64,000 nucleotides of DNA from Chitinophagaceae bacterium IBVUCB2 (lineage in GTDB: Bacteria > Bacteroidota > Bacteroidia > Chitinophagales > Chitinophagaceae): the NCBI GenBank assembly GCA_002127295.1, contig NFUV01000002.1, forward strand, positions 186,001 through 250,000, given 5' to 3'. The position numbers were made by a program, and so were the translations under genes. Below are positions 42,518 to 51,647 of this stretch, one piece after another. The notes under the pieces were generated by a model. It was not told where the DNA came from. It saw only the letters and a program-made list of their open reading frames with translations, and searched no databases. Positions within the stretch are counted from its first letter, which is position 1, and every line of letters begins with the position of its first letter.

Positions 42518-43795
42518 TTAACCTAGTTCAGGATATAGCGGAAACTGCTGCATGAATTCTCTTACTTCCGTTTTTACAGCAGCAATTACAGCTTCATCCT
42601 CGGCATTCATCAACACTTTATCAATCATGTTCACAACTGTTTCCATATCTTTTTCTTTCATACCCCTTGTTGTAACTGCAGGAACGCCTATACGAATACC
42701 CGATGTTACAAATGGAGATTTATCGTCAAACGGAACTGCATTTTTATTAAGCGTTATATGTGCTTTGTCTAATGTTTCCTGGGCTTTTTTACCAGTGAGG
42801 TTTTTATTTCTAAGATCGATCAACATCAGGTGATTATCTGTGCCATTGCTGATCAATTGATAGCCTCTTGATACCAAAGCTTTGGCCATTGCCTGTGCAT
42901 TAGCAATTACTTGTTGCCCGTATGCTTTAAATGAACCGTCTAATATTTCCCCAAATGCAACTGCTTTCGCTGCAATAACATGCTCTAAAGGTCCGCCTTG
43001 TGTGCCAGGAAATACAGCAAGGTCCAGCAATGAACTCATCATTCTTAGATTTCCTTTTGGATCTTTCAAACCCCATGGATTTTCAAAATCGTGACGCAGC
43101 ATGATGATGCCACCTCTTGGTCCCCGTAATGTTTTATGTGTAGTTGATGAAACAATATGACAGTGATCAAAAGGATCATTTAATAAACCAGCAGCAATCA
43201 ATCCGGCAGGATGTGCAATGTCAGCAAACACAACAGCGCCAATTTCATCAGCTACTGCACGGATGCGTTTATAATCCCAATCACGGCTGTAGGCAGATGC
43301 ACCACAGATGATCATTTTGGGTTTTTCAGTACGGGCAGTGGCTTCTAATTGCTCATAATCTACAATACCATCTTTTGTAACACCATAGTGTAATGCATTA
43401 TAAGTTTTACCGCTAAAGTTTGCCGGACTTCCATGTGTAAGATGCCCGCCCATGCTAAGGTCAAGCCCTAAAAATTTTTCTCCTGGTTTCATTACGGCTA
43501 AAAAAACAGCACCATTTGCCTGTGCTCCACTGTGCGGTTGCACATTAGCCCAGGAGCAATTAAAAACTTTTTTTAATCGTTCTATCGCCAGTGTTTCTAT
43601 TTCATCTACTACTTCGCATCCTCCATAATATCTTTTGCCGGGATATCCCTCAGCATATTTATTGGTAGGTACAGTTCCCATAGCCTGCATTACCTGCAGC
43701 GAAGTAAAATTTTCTGAAGCTATTAATTCAATACCGTTTCGCTGGCGGTCGAGTTCTTTATTGATCAGGTCAAAAACAAGTGTATCTTTTTGCAT
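42518..43795 (-). CDS. glyA: Serine hydroxymethyltransferase
   Basis: 425 residues, the normal length. Interconverts serine plus tetrahydrofolate with glycine plus methylene-tetrahydrofolate, the main source of one-carbon units, using PLP in the cytoplasm. Typical motifs: [33 protein letters not shown] and the PLP-lysine motif [15 protein letters not shown]. The 5' flank holds a repeat element also found ahead of the fadB-like gene, and a -7-like element beyond it, so the element may lie in the glyA leader. Followed by the DUF4293 gene. Confidence 0.96.
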   Translation of the reverse strand: MQKDTLVFDLINKELDRQRNGIELIASENFTSLQVMQAMGTVPTNKYAEGYPGKRYYGGCEVVDEIETLAIERLKKVFNCSWANVQPHSGAQANGAVFLAVMKPGEKFLGLDLSMGGHLTHGSPANFSGKTYNALHYGVTKDGIVDYEQLEATARTEKPKMIICGASAYSRDWDYKRIRAVADEIGAVVFADIAHPAGLIAAGLLNDPFDHCHIVSSTTHKTLRGPRGGIIMLRHDFENPWGLKDPKGNLRMMSSLLDLAVFPGTQGGPLEHVIAAKAVAFGEILDGSFKAYGQQVIANAQAMAKALVSRGYQLISNGTDNHLMLIDLRNKNLTGKKAQETLDKAHITLNKNAVPFDDKSPFVTSGIRIGVPAVTTRGMKEKDMETVVNMIDKVLMNAEDEAVIAAVKTEVREFMQQFPLYPELG

Positions 43796-43800
43796 AGAAA

Positions 43801-43880
43801 GTTGTTGAATAGAATTACCAAACGATGAAGAGTGCGACGCAACAGCAGTTGAACAGGGTTACTAAAGTTGGTGACACAAT
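43801..43880. repeat. Intergenic repeat element, copy B (also at 7603-7675)
   Basis: GTGCGACGCAAC, GC, GTTGA, ACTAAAG and TTGG in the same order as copy A, preceded by TGAATAG. CAAC and GTTG can pair around AGCA. It begins 6 bp from the glyA start codon. Confidence 0.6.
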
Positions 43881-43888
43881 AATCTTAG

Positions 43889-43896
43889 CAAAAGTA
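43889..43896 (-). promoter_or_regulatory. Candidate glyA -7 element (TACTTTTG)
   Basis: TAnnTTTG match on the minus strand. Predicted +1 near 43882 would give an 87-nt leader that includes repeat copy B. No -33 TTG at the usual spacing. Confidence 0.4.
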
Positions 43897-44003
43897 AGTT
43901 AGCGGTGGATTGATTTGGTTTTCGTCAGCAAATTTTTGTTTATTTCAAAAGTCTTACTTTCGTTGGCTTTTGATTAGTACATAAAAACCACCATGGTTCA
44001 TCA

Positions 44004-44993
44004 ATGAAAGCTATTATACCAGTAGCAGGCGCAGGAACCAAATTGCGTCCACATAGTTATACGCAGCCCAAAGCACTTATTCCTTTGGCCGGTAAAACGG
44101 TTCTTAGTATTATAATCGATCAGTTAAAGGAAGCAGGCATCAATGAATTTATTTTTATAGTTGGCTATCTCGGCGATAAAATCCAGGATTATGTAAGGGC
44201 TAAACATCCGGAGTTGAAAGCCCATTATGTGCACCAGGTAGACAGGCAGGGAGTAGGTCATGCAATTCGCCTTACCCGTACTATTGTGAACCAGGAGGAA
44301 GTGTTTGTAGTGCTGGGTGATACTATCTGTGAATACAATGTAATGGAAGTTATTAACAGCCCTTTCTCCATGATTGGGGTGAGAAAAGTAGAAGACCCCC
44401 GGGAATTTGGCGTAGCCGAAATTGAAGACGATGGTTTTATTAGCCATGTGGTAGAGAAACCACAAATTCCGAAATCGAATATGGCCCTGGTGGGAGTTTA
44501 TAAAATCAAGGAAAGCGACCAGATGTTTCAATGCCTGGAGACTAATATCCGCACCGGCTTACGCAGCCATGGTGAATACAGTTTGACCGATGCTTTGGAT
44601 TGTATGATACAGATGGGTGCAAAGTTCCAGTCTTTTAAAGTAGAGAACTGGTTTGATTGTGGTCGTAAAGAAACCATGTTGGAATCTAATGCATTGCTAT
44701 TGAAAAAATTTGCTCCGCAAACAGATGCGTCACAATACGAGAATACGGTAATAATTCCCCCGGTTAGTATTGGCGCTGGTTGTTCTATTAAAAATTCTAT
44801 CATCGGGCCGAATATATCTATTGGCGAAAACACCAACATTGATTATTCGATTGTGAAGAATTCCATCATCGGTTCATTCTCTAACTTGTTTGATATCGTA
44901 TTAGATGATTCAGTTATTGGCAGTGACACCAATCTTCGTGGTGAAACCCGTTCGTTGAATATCGGGGATAATACAAGCATTGATCTCGGGTAA
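44004..44993 (+). CDS. Sugar-phosphate nucleotidyltransferase (NDP-sugar pyrophosphorylase)
   Basis: 329 residues. The N-terminal nucleotidyltransferase domain shows the GAGTKLRPHSYTQPKAL signature, VVLGDT and VGVYKI segments and EKP in VVEKPQIP. The C-terminal part has hexapeptide strands (IGAGCSIKNSIIGPNISIGENTNI) forming a left-handed beta-helix. It activates a sugar 1-phosphate with a nucleoside triphosphate for cell-surface polysaccharide or glycoprotein synthesis. It belongs to the glucose-1-phosphate thymidylyltransferase/mannose-1-phosphate guanylyltransferase superfamily; the exact sugar and nucleotide cannot be told from sequence. No glycan genes are adjacent. Confidence 0.85.
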   Translation: MKAIIPVAGAGTKLRPHSYTQPKALIPLAGKTVLSIIIDQLKEAGINEFIFIVGYLGDKIQDYVRAKHPELKAHYVHQVDRQGVGHAIRLTRTIVNQEEVFVVLGDTICEYNVMEVINSPFSMIGVRKVEDPREFGVAEIEDDGFISHVVEKPQIPKSNMALVGVYKIKESDQMFQCLETNIRTGLRSHGEYSLTDALDCMIQMGAKFQSFKVENWFDCGRKETMLESNALLLKKFAPQTDASQYENTVIIPPVSIGAGCSIKNSIIGPNISIGENTNIDYSIVKNSIIGSFSNLFDIVLDDSVIGSDTNLRGETRSLNIGDNTSIDLG

Positions 44994-45052
44994 GAACACA
45001 AGTTCAAGTGGTTTTATCAAAATGAAATTTTCATATGAGGCTTTACCTATTT

Positions 45053-45083
45053 CTTGCTCCTTGAACCTTCATCAATATCTTTG
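45053..45083 (+). promoter_or_regulatory. Promoter of the nitronate monooxygenase-like gene
   Basis: CTTG (45053-45056), 19 nt, TATCTTTG (45076-45083): a near-perfect phylum-type promoter. Predicted +1 near 45090, 18-nt leader. Confidence 0.7.
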
Positions 45084-45107
45084 CTTCCGACTAATGTTTA
45101 ACCTCTA

Positions 45108-46061
45108 ATGGCTACATTCTCCAATAGAATTACAAAACTCTTCGATATAGATTATCCCATCATCCAGGCAGGAATGATATGGGCCAGTGGCTGGAGATTG
45201 GCAAGTGCAGTCAGCCATGCCGGCGGGTTAGGCATTCTAGGCAGCGGATCGATGTATCCTGATGTCTTACGAGAACATATCCGTAAATGTAAATCCGCAA
45301 CCAATCGACCCTTCGGTGTAAATGTACCCTTGTTGTACCCTGATATCGACAAACATATCCAGGTCATTCTCGATGAAAAAGTAAAAATTGTTTTTACTTC
45401 TGCCGGTAACCCAAAGACATGGACCAGCGTCTTAAAAGAAAAAGGAGTAACCGTAGTACATGTTGTTAGTTCTTCGAAATTTGCAATGAAGGCAGAAGAA
45501 TGTGGTTGTGATGCCGTGGTGGCAGAAGGATTTGAAGCCGGTGGTCATAACGGTAGAGAGGAAACAACGACGATGGTTTTGATTCCGGCGGTAGTTGATG
45601 CCATAAAAATACCGGTGATAGCTGCAGGCGGAATTGGAGACGGCAGACAAATGATGGCGGCCATGGTATTGGGAGCAGAAGGGGTGCAAATGGGAAGCCG
45701 GTTTGTGGCAAGTGAAGAAGCATCATCACATATAAATTTTAAGCAAAAAGTAATTGAGGCACAGGAAGGGGATACGCAACTGACATTAAAACAATTGACC
45801 CCCGTAAGATTAATGAAGAATAAATTTTTTCAGGATGTGCAGGCTGCACAGCTAAAAGGGGCAACTAAAGAGGAGTTAGCAGCGTTGTTAGGTAGAGCAA
45901 GGGCAAAGAAGGGAATGCATGAAGGTGATCTGGAAGAAGGCGAGTTAGAAATAGGCCAGGTGAGTGCATTATTTGATAGTATTTTACCGGCAGGAGATAT
46001 CGTAAAAAATGTATGGAAGGAGTTCAATGAATTGTTGCTGAATCCGGTAAAAAAGTTTTAA
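45108..46061 (+). CDS. Nitronate monooxygenase-like flavoprotein (2-nitropropane dioxygenase family)
   Basis: 317 residues with a TIM-barrel FMN-binding pattern: IDYPIIQAGMIWASGWRLASA, SHAGGLGILGSG, GFEAGGHNGREE, PVIAAGGIGDGRQMMAAMVLGAEGVQMGSRF. These are the motifs of the NMO/2-nitropropane dioxygenase family, which also contains the enoyl-ACP reductase FabK; FMN binds at the AAGGIGDG and MGSRF segments. It may detoxify nitronates or act as a flavin oxidoreductase; the family does not settle the substrate. Own promoter, soluble, cytoplasmic. Confidence 0.88.
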   Translation: MATFSNRITKLFDIDYPIIQAGMIWASGWRLASAVSHAGGLGILGSGSMYPDVLREHIRKCKSATNRPFGVNVPLLYPDIDKHIQVILDEKVKIVFTSAGNPKTWTSVLKEKGVTVVHVVSSSKFAMKAEECGCDAVVAEGFEAGGHNGREETTTMVLIPAVVDAIKIPVIAAGGIGDGRQMMAAMVLGAEGVQMGSRFVASEEASSHINFKQKVIEAQEGDTQLTLKQLTPVRLMKNKFFQDVQAAQLKGATKEELAALLGRARAKKGMHEGDLEEGELEIGQVSALFDSILPAGDIVKNVWKEFNELLLNPVKKF

Positions 46062-46128
46062 TTTTATTTACCTGTATATAGGTGAGATAGGTGATGAAAG
46101 GTTACAATAACCAATCAAAAAAAGAATC

Positions 46129-46530
46129 ATGAAACAAAAAATTTTCATCCTTGCAATTTCCCTCCTGGGTTTTGCTGTAGCGAAAGCTGGTGAGTTACCT
46201 CCCAATCCCGGTGATGGCAAAAAAGATGACCTGAATGGAACAGTTATTCATTCGGAGAGTAAAAAAGCCATGAAGGATGTAAGTGTAACGGCTTACCTTG
46301 TTTCTAAGAAGGAAAAAATTGTAATGACAGATGAAGAGGGTGGATTTGCATTTGATGAGCTGAAACCCGGCATTTATAAGTTTGTTTTTGAAAAAGCTGG
46401 CTTCAAAAAAATTACTAAGGAAAAAGTAATCGTAAAAACGGATGAAGCTTTCCAGTTAAATATAGAAATGATCGAGAATAATAATTTCGAAGTATTACCG
46501 TCAACATTTGGTTTTGGCGGAGTAAAATAA
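46129..46530 (+). CDS. Exported carboxypeptidase-regulatory-like (beta-sandwich) protein, 133 aa
   Basis: A signal peptide (about 1-21, MKKQ-like start MKQKIFILAISLLGFAVAKA) precedes one domain with LNGTVIHSESKKAMKDVSVTAY, DEEGGFAFDELKPGIYKFVFEKAGF and KVIVKTDEAFQLNIEM. This is the CarboxypepD_reg-like fold seen at the N-termini of TonB-dependent receptors, here without a receptor. Probably a small periplasmic protein; the role is unknown. A strong terminator follows. Confidence 0.78.
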   Translation: MKQKIFILAISLLGFAVAKAGELPPNPGDGKKDDLNGTVIHSESKKAMKDVSVTAYLVSKKEKIVMTDEEGGFAFDELKPGIYKFVFEKAGFKKITKEKVIVKTDEAFQLNIEMIENNNFEVLPSTFGFGGVK

Positions 46531-46554
46531 AAACCAGCAATAAGATATTAAACT

Positions 46555-46590
46555 AATAGTCCCGCAGATTGTGCGGGACTATTTTGTTTT
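46555..46590 (+). terminator. Terminator of the 46129 gene
   Basis: AATAGTCCCGCA and TGCGGGACTATT pair perfectly (12 bp) around a 5-nt loop, followed by TTGTTTTT. Confidence 0.85.
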
Positions 46591-46618
46591 TCAGGGCTGG
46601 TTTTGGTAAACAGATATT

Positions 46619-47455
46619 TTAATCCATATCGATATCAAAATCGTCATCAGTTTTTTCGATGTTGAAGCTTTTCCGTTTTTCCAGGAAGCTGCGGTACTTA
46701 TTGTAGGTCTGTTCCGTTACTTTTTTATCATTGATGAAGAGTTCTCCATCTTTATGCTTTATCTTATAAGCTTCTTTTTTATTGATCAACCCGTCTTTAT
46801 CAAGGCCATCTACAAAAGTTTTATATTCTTTAATCTCTTCCTTTGCTTTCTCAACTTCTACTTTAGCATTGGCTAATTCTTTTTCAATCTTAGGTCCCAG
46901 GTCTTTCATTTCTTCACCCAGTTTTTTCATATCAACTTCCAGTTTTTTGAAGTCAATATCTTTCACTTTGTCCATTTCTTCTTTTACTTCGTTCCAGTTT
47001 ACTTTGGCTAATGATTCTGATACTTCTTTTTGAATTTTAGCCATATCAAAGCTTTTCATTGCCTCATTGACTTCCTTCTGGATTTTTTCAAAATCAACTT
47101 TAGCCAGTGATGTTGCCACCTCCTGCTGAATTTTCGCCATATCCACTTCTTTCATGGCCTTTTCAATTTCCAGCTTGATCTTATCCCCGTTAAAATTTTT
47201 CATGGCCTCTGCAATTTCTTTCTGCGCTTTTTCCATTTCAACTTTGAAGTCGACTGCATTTAATTCATCCAGCACATCATCAAGGTCCCGAACTTTTTTA
47301 TCACGGTCTGTTTTCTTTTTTGGTGTGGTGTCATTTAAAGATTGCTGATACTTGCCAGGAGATTGTTTATAATCCCAGGATACTAATCCAATCGTCAATC
47401 CTATTGCTATAACAGCGAGTAACAGCTTCCTGTGTTTAAAAGTTGTTGGTTTCAT
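46619..47455 (-). CDS. Membrane-anchored helical protein with 16-residue repeats
   Basis: About 278 residues from the ATG at 47455, with a further in-frame ATG at 47488. An N-terminal membrane segment or signal (LLLAVIAIGLTIGLVSW) is followed by a highly charged, Lys/Glu-rich helix. The middle holds about five 16-residue units of the form D..KIQ.EV...L.KV/F (DMAKIQQEVATSLAKV, DFEKIQKEVNEAMKSF, DMAKIQKEVSESLAKV). The C-terminus ends in an acidic DDDFDIDMD tail. No enzyme motif. It probably forms a long amphipathic or coiled-coil structure in the periplasm. Family not recognised; similar proteins may accompany anti-sigma systems, but none is adjacent. Confidence 0.65.
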   Translation of the reverse strand: MKPTTFKHRKLLLAVIAIGLTIGLVSWDYKQSPGKYQQSLNDTTPKKKTDRDKKVRDLDDVLDELNAVDFKVEMEKAQKEIAEAMKNFNGDKIKLEIEKAMKEVDMAKIQQEVATSLAKVDFEKIQKEVNEAMKSFDMAKIQKEVSESLAKVNWNEVKEEMDKVKDIDFKKLEVDMKKLGEEMKDLGPKIEKELANAKVEVEKAKEEIKEYKTFVDGLDKDGLINKKEAYKIKHKDGELFINDKKVTEQTYNKYRSFLEKRKSFNIEKTDDDFDIDMD

Positions 47456-47496
47456 GTTTAAATTTTTAATTAAGAAGGTTGGTTTCACGAAATACT

Positions 47497-47513
47497 TCGT
47501 ATCAAATATACGA
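47497..47513 (-). promoter_or_regulatory. Candidate promoter with inverted repeat upstream of the helical-repeat gene
   Basis: TCGTAT-CAAAT-ATACGA is a perfect 6-bp inverted repeat. On the minus strand TATATTTG (47510-47503), a TAnnTTTG match, lies inside it. TTCGTAT occurs again about 22 bp further upstream. This suggests repressor control (inference). Confidence 0.4.
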
Positions 47514-47562
47514 TTGATTTCGTATTAAGTTACATGTCCTTACATAAAAAGAAAATTTTAAC

Positions 47563-47598
47563 AAAAAAGCCATCCGCAGTCAGGCGGATGGCTTTTTT
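47563..47598. terminator. Bidirectional terminator downstream of the ABC transporter genes
   Basis: AAAAAAGCCATCCGC and GCGGATGGCTTTTTT pair perfectly (15 bp) around AGTCAG, with T-runs in both directions. It lies 15 bp after the permease stop (minus strand). Confidence 0.85.
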
Positions 47599-47613
47599 GT
47601 ATGTACAATTTAA

Positions 47614-48891
47614 TCAGTTCTTTCTAAATGCCCATTTGATCATTTCCTTCCAGCTAGGTTTTTTACCATACATTAAAATACCCGTACGGTATATTTTTCC
47701 GGCAAACCAAACAGTTATCATAAAGCCAAGTACCAATGACGCCATTGATAAGCCCAATTGCCACCAAGGCACTGTATTAGGTACTCCAAATGGAATACGG
47801 GCCATCATAACTATAGGGGAACTAAAAGGAATGATGCTAGCCCATACCGCTATCGGGCTGGTAGGATTGGCAATAGTACTGCTCATCAGTGCGATGGAAA
47901 GTATTACCAGCATTGTAATTGGAAAACTAAGTGATTGTGCTTCCCGCATATCCTCATTTACTGCACTGCCAATGGCCCCATAGAGTGATGCATAAAAGAA
48001 GAAGCCACCCAGGAAATAAAAGGCAAAACAGAATAGTATCAATGGCACATCAACTCCGGTAAACATACTTTGCATGGTGCCCACCAATTGATTGGCCATA
48101 CCTCCGCCAGCACCAGAAAATTTTCCAACATTATAAATTATTAGCACAAATGCTATCCAAAGAAAGAATTGCGTTAAAGCCACCAGCCCAATACCCAGTA
48201 TTTTACCAAGCATCATCTGAAATGGCTTTACTGACGATACAATCACTTCTGCAATACGGTTTGTTTTTTCTTCCATTACACCCATCATTACCTGCGACCC
48301 ATAAATAAGAAGAATGAAATATATAAGAAAACCACAAGCATAACCAATACCCTCTGCTGTTTTTACGTTGGCAGTCTTATCATTAATATTTTCTGATTTC
48401 AGTTTAATGCGGCTGCCTGTTAAAATCTCCTGCTTTACGGCATCTATCTGCAGGCTGTCATTTTTTATTTCATTCCACATGCGGTTCAGCTTGGCTTCAA
48501 CAATAGTAGTGGATGAACTGCCATATGATTTGTTCGATTTAAGCAATAGTTCATCTGTACCCGTTTTCCAGCTCATTGCCGGAATTACAATGTACCCGTC
48601 GTAGCCCTCTTTTTTATGGTCGGCTATTATTTTATCAGCATTGGTAGTAATTGGTATTAAGGTTGAGCTTTTATCAATAGCATTTTGTTGGCTTAGACGC
48701 TCCGCAGAAAAATATCCTGATGAATCAATGACAGCTACTTTTAGATTTACCACACTTTCCTTAGCAAGATAACCCATGCCAAAAATCAGTGCTATCCATA
48801 AGATGGGGAAAAGCAAAGTGGAAATGATAAATGTTTTTTTTCGAACCCTTGTGAGGTATTCTCTTTTTATGATGAGCCAGATTTTTTTCAT
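47614..48891 (-). CDS. ABC-2 type transporter permease (NatB-like)
   Basis: 425 residues. One N-terminal membrane helix (KKTFIISTLLFPILWIALIFG), a large extracytoplasmic domain (about 45-175) and five to six C-terminal helices, the layout of NatB/DrrB-like ABC-2 permeases with an inserted soluble domain. The EEKTNRIAEVIVSSVKPFQMMLGKILG segment after the second helix is typical. It forms an exporter with the ATPase gene 22 bp upstream. Substrate unknown; NatAB exports sodium in Bacillus, but this cannot be carried over from sequence. Confidence 0.88.
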   Translation of the reverse strand: MKKIWLIIKREYLTRVRKKTFIISTLLFPILWIALIFGMGYLAKESVVNLKVAVIDSSGYFSAERLSQQNAIDKSSTLIPITTNADKIIADHKKEGYDGYIVIPAMSWKTGTDELLLKSNKSYGSSSTTIVEAKLNRMWNEIKNDSLQIDAVKQEILTGSRIKLKSENINDKTANVKTAEGIGYACGFLIYFILLIYGSQVMMGVMEEKTNRIAEVIVSSVKPFQMMLGKILGIGLVALTQFFLWIAFVLIIYNVGKFSGAGGGMANQLVGTMQSMFTGVDVPLILFCFAFYFLGGFFFYASLYGAIGSAVNEDMREAQSLSFPITMLVILSIALMSSTIANPTSPIAVWASIIPFSSPIVMMARIPFGVPNTVPWWQLGLSMASLVLGFMITVWFAGKIYRTGILMYGKKPSWKEMIKWAFRKN

Positions 48892-48913
48892 ATAAATTTT
48901 TTAGACTTGGTTG

Positions 48914-49846
48914 TTATATTTTTTGAAACTGACGGGCTGCTGGTGTTCCTTCTACCAGTTTAATGAAAATGTCGTTGAGGGAAGGAAGAATTTCATTGAA
49001 AGAATGAATGGTTGTCTGTTGATTCAACAAATACTGCAATACATCATTGGGTTTGCTGCCCTCATTAATTTTAATAATATGCAAATCTTTCTTTTTCCCT
49101 ACTATCTCAAAGGGAGTTATTCCATTTACAGAAGAAAGCTCATGGTCAATACCTACACTAAACAGATTTTCTTTAAACTCCTGCTTTACCTCCTTCACTG
49201 TTCCGTCTAATATTTTCTTGCCCCGGTTTACTAAAGCGATATGATCGCATATCTCTTCCACCTGCTCCATACGGTGCGTACTAAAAATGATTGTAGAACC
49301 ATTTTTAGCGAGGCTAAAAATTTCATCCTTTATTAAATTACTATTCACAGGGTCAAGGCCGCTGAAAGGTTCATCCAGTATAATTAATTTGGGTTCATGT
49401 AATACAGTAGTAACAAATTGTAGTTTTTGCGACATTCCTTTAGAAAGGTCTTCTACTTTTTTATTCCACCAGCTCTCCATTTCAAACTTGATAAACCATT
49501 GCTTGATCTTTTTCAACGCATCAGCTTTACTTAATCCTTTTAGCTGGGCTAGGTACATAGCCTGTTCACCAATCTTCATCTTCTTATACAAACCTCTTTC
49601 CTCCGGCATATAACCTATATGACCCACATCATTAATAGGGTCAAATTTTTTTCCATCGAAAGTAATCTGACCTTCATCGGGGTAGAAAATACCGGTTATC
49701 ATTCTAATTAAAGTGGTTTTGCCGGCGCCATTGGGGCCGAGCAGGCCAAATATCTGCCCTCTTTCAACAGCAAGGCTGATATCATCTACCGCTTTTTGCG
49801 TAGCGAAATATTTTTTTAGATTTTGTAGTTCCAGTATGGACGACAT
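48914..49846 (-). CDS. ABC transporter ATP-binding protein (NatA-like)
   Basis: 310 residues. Walker A GLLGPNGAGKTTLIR, Q-loop region GYMPEERGLYKKM, signature LSKGMSQKLQF, Walker B LIILDEPFSGLD and H-loop IIFSTHRMEQVEE are all present. The last 90 residues form a DUF4162-like C-terminal domain that is common in ABC-2 exporter ATPases. First gene of a two-gene operon with the permease at 47614-48891. The EERGLY variant of the Q-loop region is characteristic of this subgroup. Confidence 0.92.
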   Translation of the reverse strand: MSSILELQNLKKYFATQKAVDDISLAVERGQIFGLLGPNGAGKTTLIRMITGIFYPDEGQITFDGKKFDPINDVGHIGYMPEERGLYKKMKIGEQAMYLAQLKGLSKADALKKIKQWFIKFEMESWWNKKVEDLSKGMSQKLQFVTTVLHEPKLIILDEPFSGLDPVNSNLIKDEIFSLAKNGSTIIFSTHRMEQVEEICDHIALVNRGKKILDGTVKEVKQEFKENLFSVGIDHELSSVNGITPFEIVGKKKDLHIIKINEGSKPNDVLQYLLNQQTTIHSFNEILPSLNDIFIKLVEGTPAARQFQKI

Positions 49847-49947
49847 ATAGTTGGTTTAGAGTGTAAATTTAATTTTCCTGGTGAATTGAGTTTAATAAAT
49901 CGGCAAAGGGTACTTATAATGGTGAGAAATGCATCAACAGATACATT

Positions 49948-51513
49948 TTAGTGATTGTGTAATAGAATTTCTACCTGTTTAGCTACCCTTTCACCATCCA
50001 TGGCTGCACTTACAATGCCACCGGCATAACCTGCACCTTCACCACAAGGGTATAAATTTTTGATCTGCGGATGTTGCAATGTCTCAGCATTTCGTGGAAT
50101 ACGAACAGGAGAGGAAGTTCTTGATTCTGTAGCCACTACCACTGCATCGTTGGTAAAGTATCCTTTCATCTTTTTCCCAAACTGTTTAAAGCCCTCCTGC
50201 AAACTATTGTAAATAAAGGGCGGAAGTACTTCTTTGAGTGATGTTGAATGAAGCCCGGGCAAATACGAGCAAGCCGGAAGTGAAGATGATCGTTTGCCGG
50301 AGGCAAAATCAACTAAGCGCTGAGCCGGAGCAACAAACTTACCACCGCCTGCATCAAAAGCCTTTTTCTCTACCTCTTGCTGAAAAAACATTCCTGCTAA
50401 TACACCATGTTTTTTGTGAACCTGCCAATCTTTTTCCTCCACCGACACTACAATGCCGCTGTTTGCATACGGATTATTACGTTTTGAAGGACTCCAGCCA
50501 TTTACAACCAACTCTCCGGGGGATGTGGCAGCAGGCGCAATGATTCCGCCGGGACACATGCAAAATGAAAAAACGCCTTTGCCATTCACTTGCTGCACCC
50601 AACTATATGCGGCCGGAGGCAGAAACTCTCCTCTTACTTCACAATGATATTGTGAACTATCTATCAATGTTTGAGGATGCTCTACTCTTACTCCCAACGC
50701 AAAAGGTTTGGGCTCAACCAGTATTTTTTTTGCAGCGAGCAATTCAAAAATATCCCGGGCTGAGTGGCCAGTGGCAAGAATTACTGCATCAGCTTCAAAG
50801 ATATTTCCATCCGCAGTTTTTACACCCTTAATCACATTGTCTTTAATAATAAAATCCTCTACTTTCTTTTCAAATAAGAATTCACCACCACAGCCGATTA
50901 TCTCTTTCCGCATCGCCGTTATTATATGCGGCAATTTATTGGTTCCAATATGCGGATGTGCTTCGTACAGTATCTGTTCTTCTGCTCCAAACTGCACAAA
51001 CAAGCTAAGTATGCGGTTTATATCGCCTCTTTTGCTACTTCTTGTATAAAGTTTGCCATCGCTGTAAGTACCTGCACCGCCTTCACCAAAGCAATAATTG
51101 CTTTCTGGGTTTACTTCGCCTTCTTTATTTAGTATTGCTAAATCTCTTCTACGGGCTCTCACATCTTTACCTCTTTCAAGCAGTATTGGTTTAATACCAC
51201 TTTCTATTAGTTGTAATGCCGCAAATAGACCGGCTGGTCCTGCTCCAATAATAATAACTGTTCGTTCTGATTTATTTACATCCTGAAAATGGTAATGAGT
51301 AGATTTCCTATTTTGAAATGGTTCGTTGATAAATGCTTTCAACGAAAGATTGATCCACGGTTGCCTGCCCCTTGCATCAATTGAATGTTTTAAAATATGA
51401 TAACCTGTAACAGCAACTGTTTGAATAGCTTCTGCCTGAGCAATATATTCTTTTACGATTGCTTCATCAACAGCTTCGGAAGGAAGCAATTTGAGGGATA
51501 TATTTTTTTGCAT
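49948..51513 (-). CDS. COG2509-type FAD-dependent oxidoreductase
   Basis: 521 residues. An N-terminal domain of about 85 residues (SLKLLPSEAVDE ... with the KHSIDARGR segment) precedes the FAD-binding Rossmann motif VIIGAGPAGLFAALQL, then NYCFGEGGAGTYSDGKLYTR, ATGHSARDIFELL and a C-terminal GEGAGYAGGIVSAAMDGERVAKQV. This is the pattern of the uncharacterised FAD-dependent dehydrogenases of COG2509. Cytoplasmic, soluble. No reaction has been firmly established for this family to my knowledge. Stands alone, divergent from the 5'-nucleotidase genes. Confidence 0.88.
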   Translation of the reverse strand: MQKNISLKLLPSEAVDEAIVKEYIAQAEAIQTVAVTGYHILKHSIDARGRQPWINLSLKAFINEPFQNRKSTHYHFQDVNKSERTVIIIGAGPAGLFAALQLIESGIKPILLERGKDVRARRRDLAILNKEGEVNPESNYCFGEGGAGTYSDGKLYTRSSKRGDINRILSLFVQFGAEEQILYEAHPHIGTNKLPHIITAMRKEIIGCGGEFLFEKKVEDFIIKDNVIKGVKTADGNIFEADAVILATGHSARDIFELLAAKKILVEPKPFALGVRVEHPQTLIDSSQYHCEVRGEFLPPAAYSWVQQVNGKGVFSFCMCPGGIIAPAATSPGELVVNGWSPSKRNNPYANSGIVVSVEEKDWQVHKKHGVLAGMFFQQEVEKKAFDAGGGKFVAPAQRLVDFASGKRSSSLPACSYLPGLHSTSLKEVLPPFIYNSLQEGFKQFGKKMKGYFTNDAVVVATESRTSSPVRIPRNAETLQHPQIKNLYPCGEGAGYAGGIVSAAMDGERVAKQVEILLHNH

Positions 51514-51647
51514 ACTGTCAGGGTTTTATCCTGAAATTTTATGACATATAGACCGATGCAAAGATGCAGATAAAAAACGTGGATTTTTTTTTAAATTCTT
51601 TGTGGTGGGGATTAAATATTTAATACCTTCAAACAAGACCATCGGTT

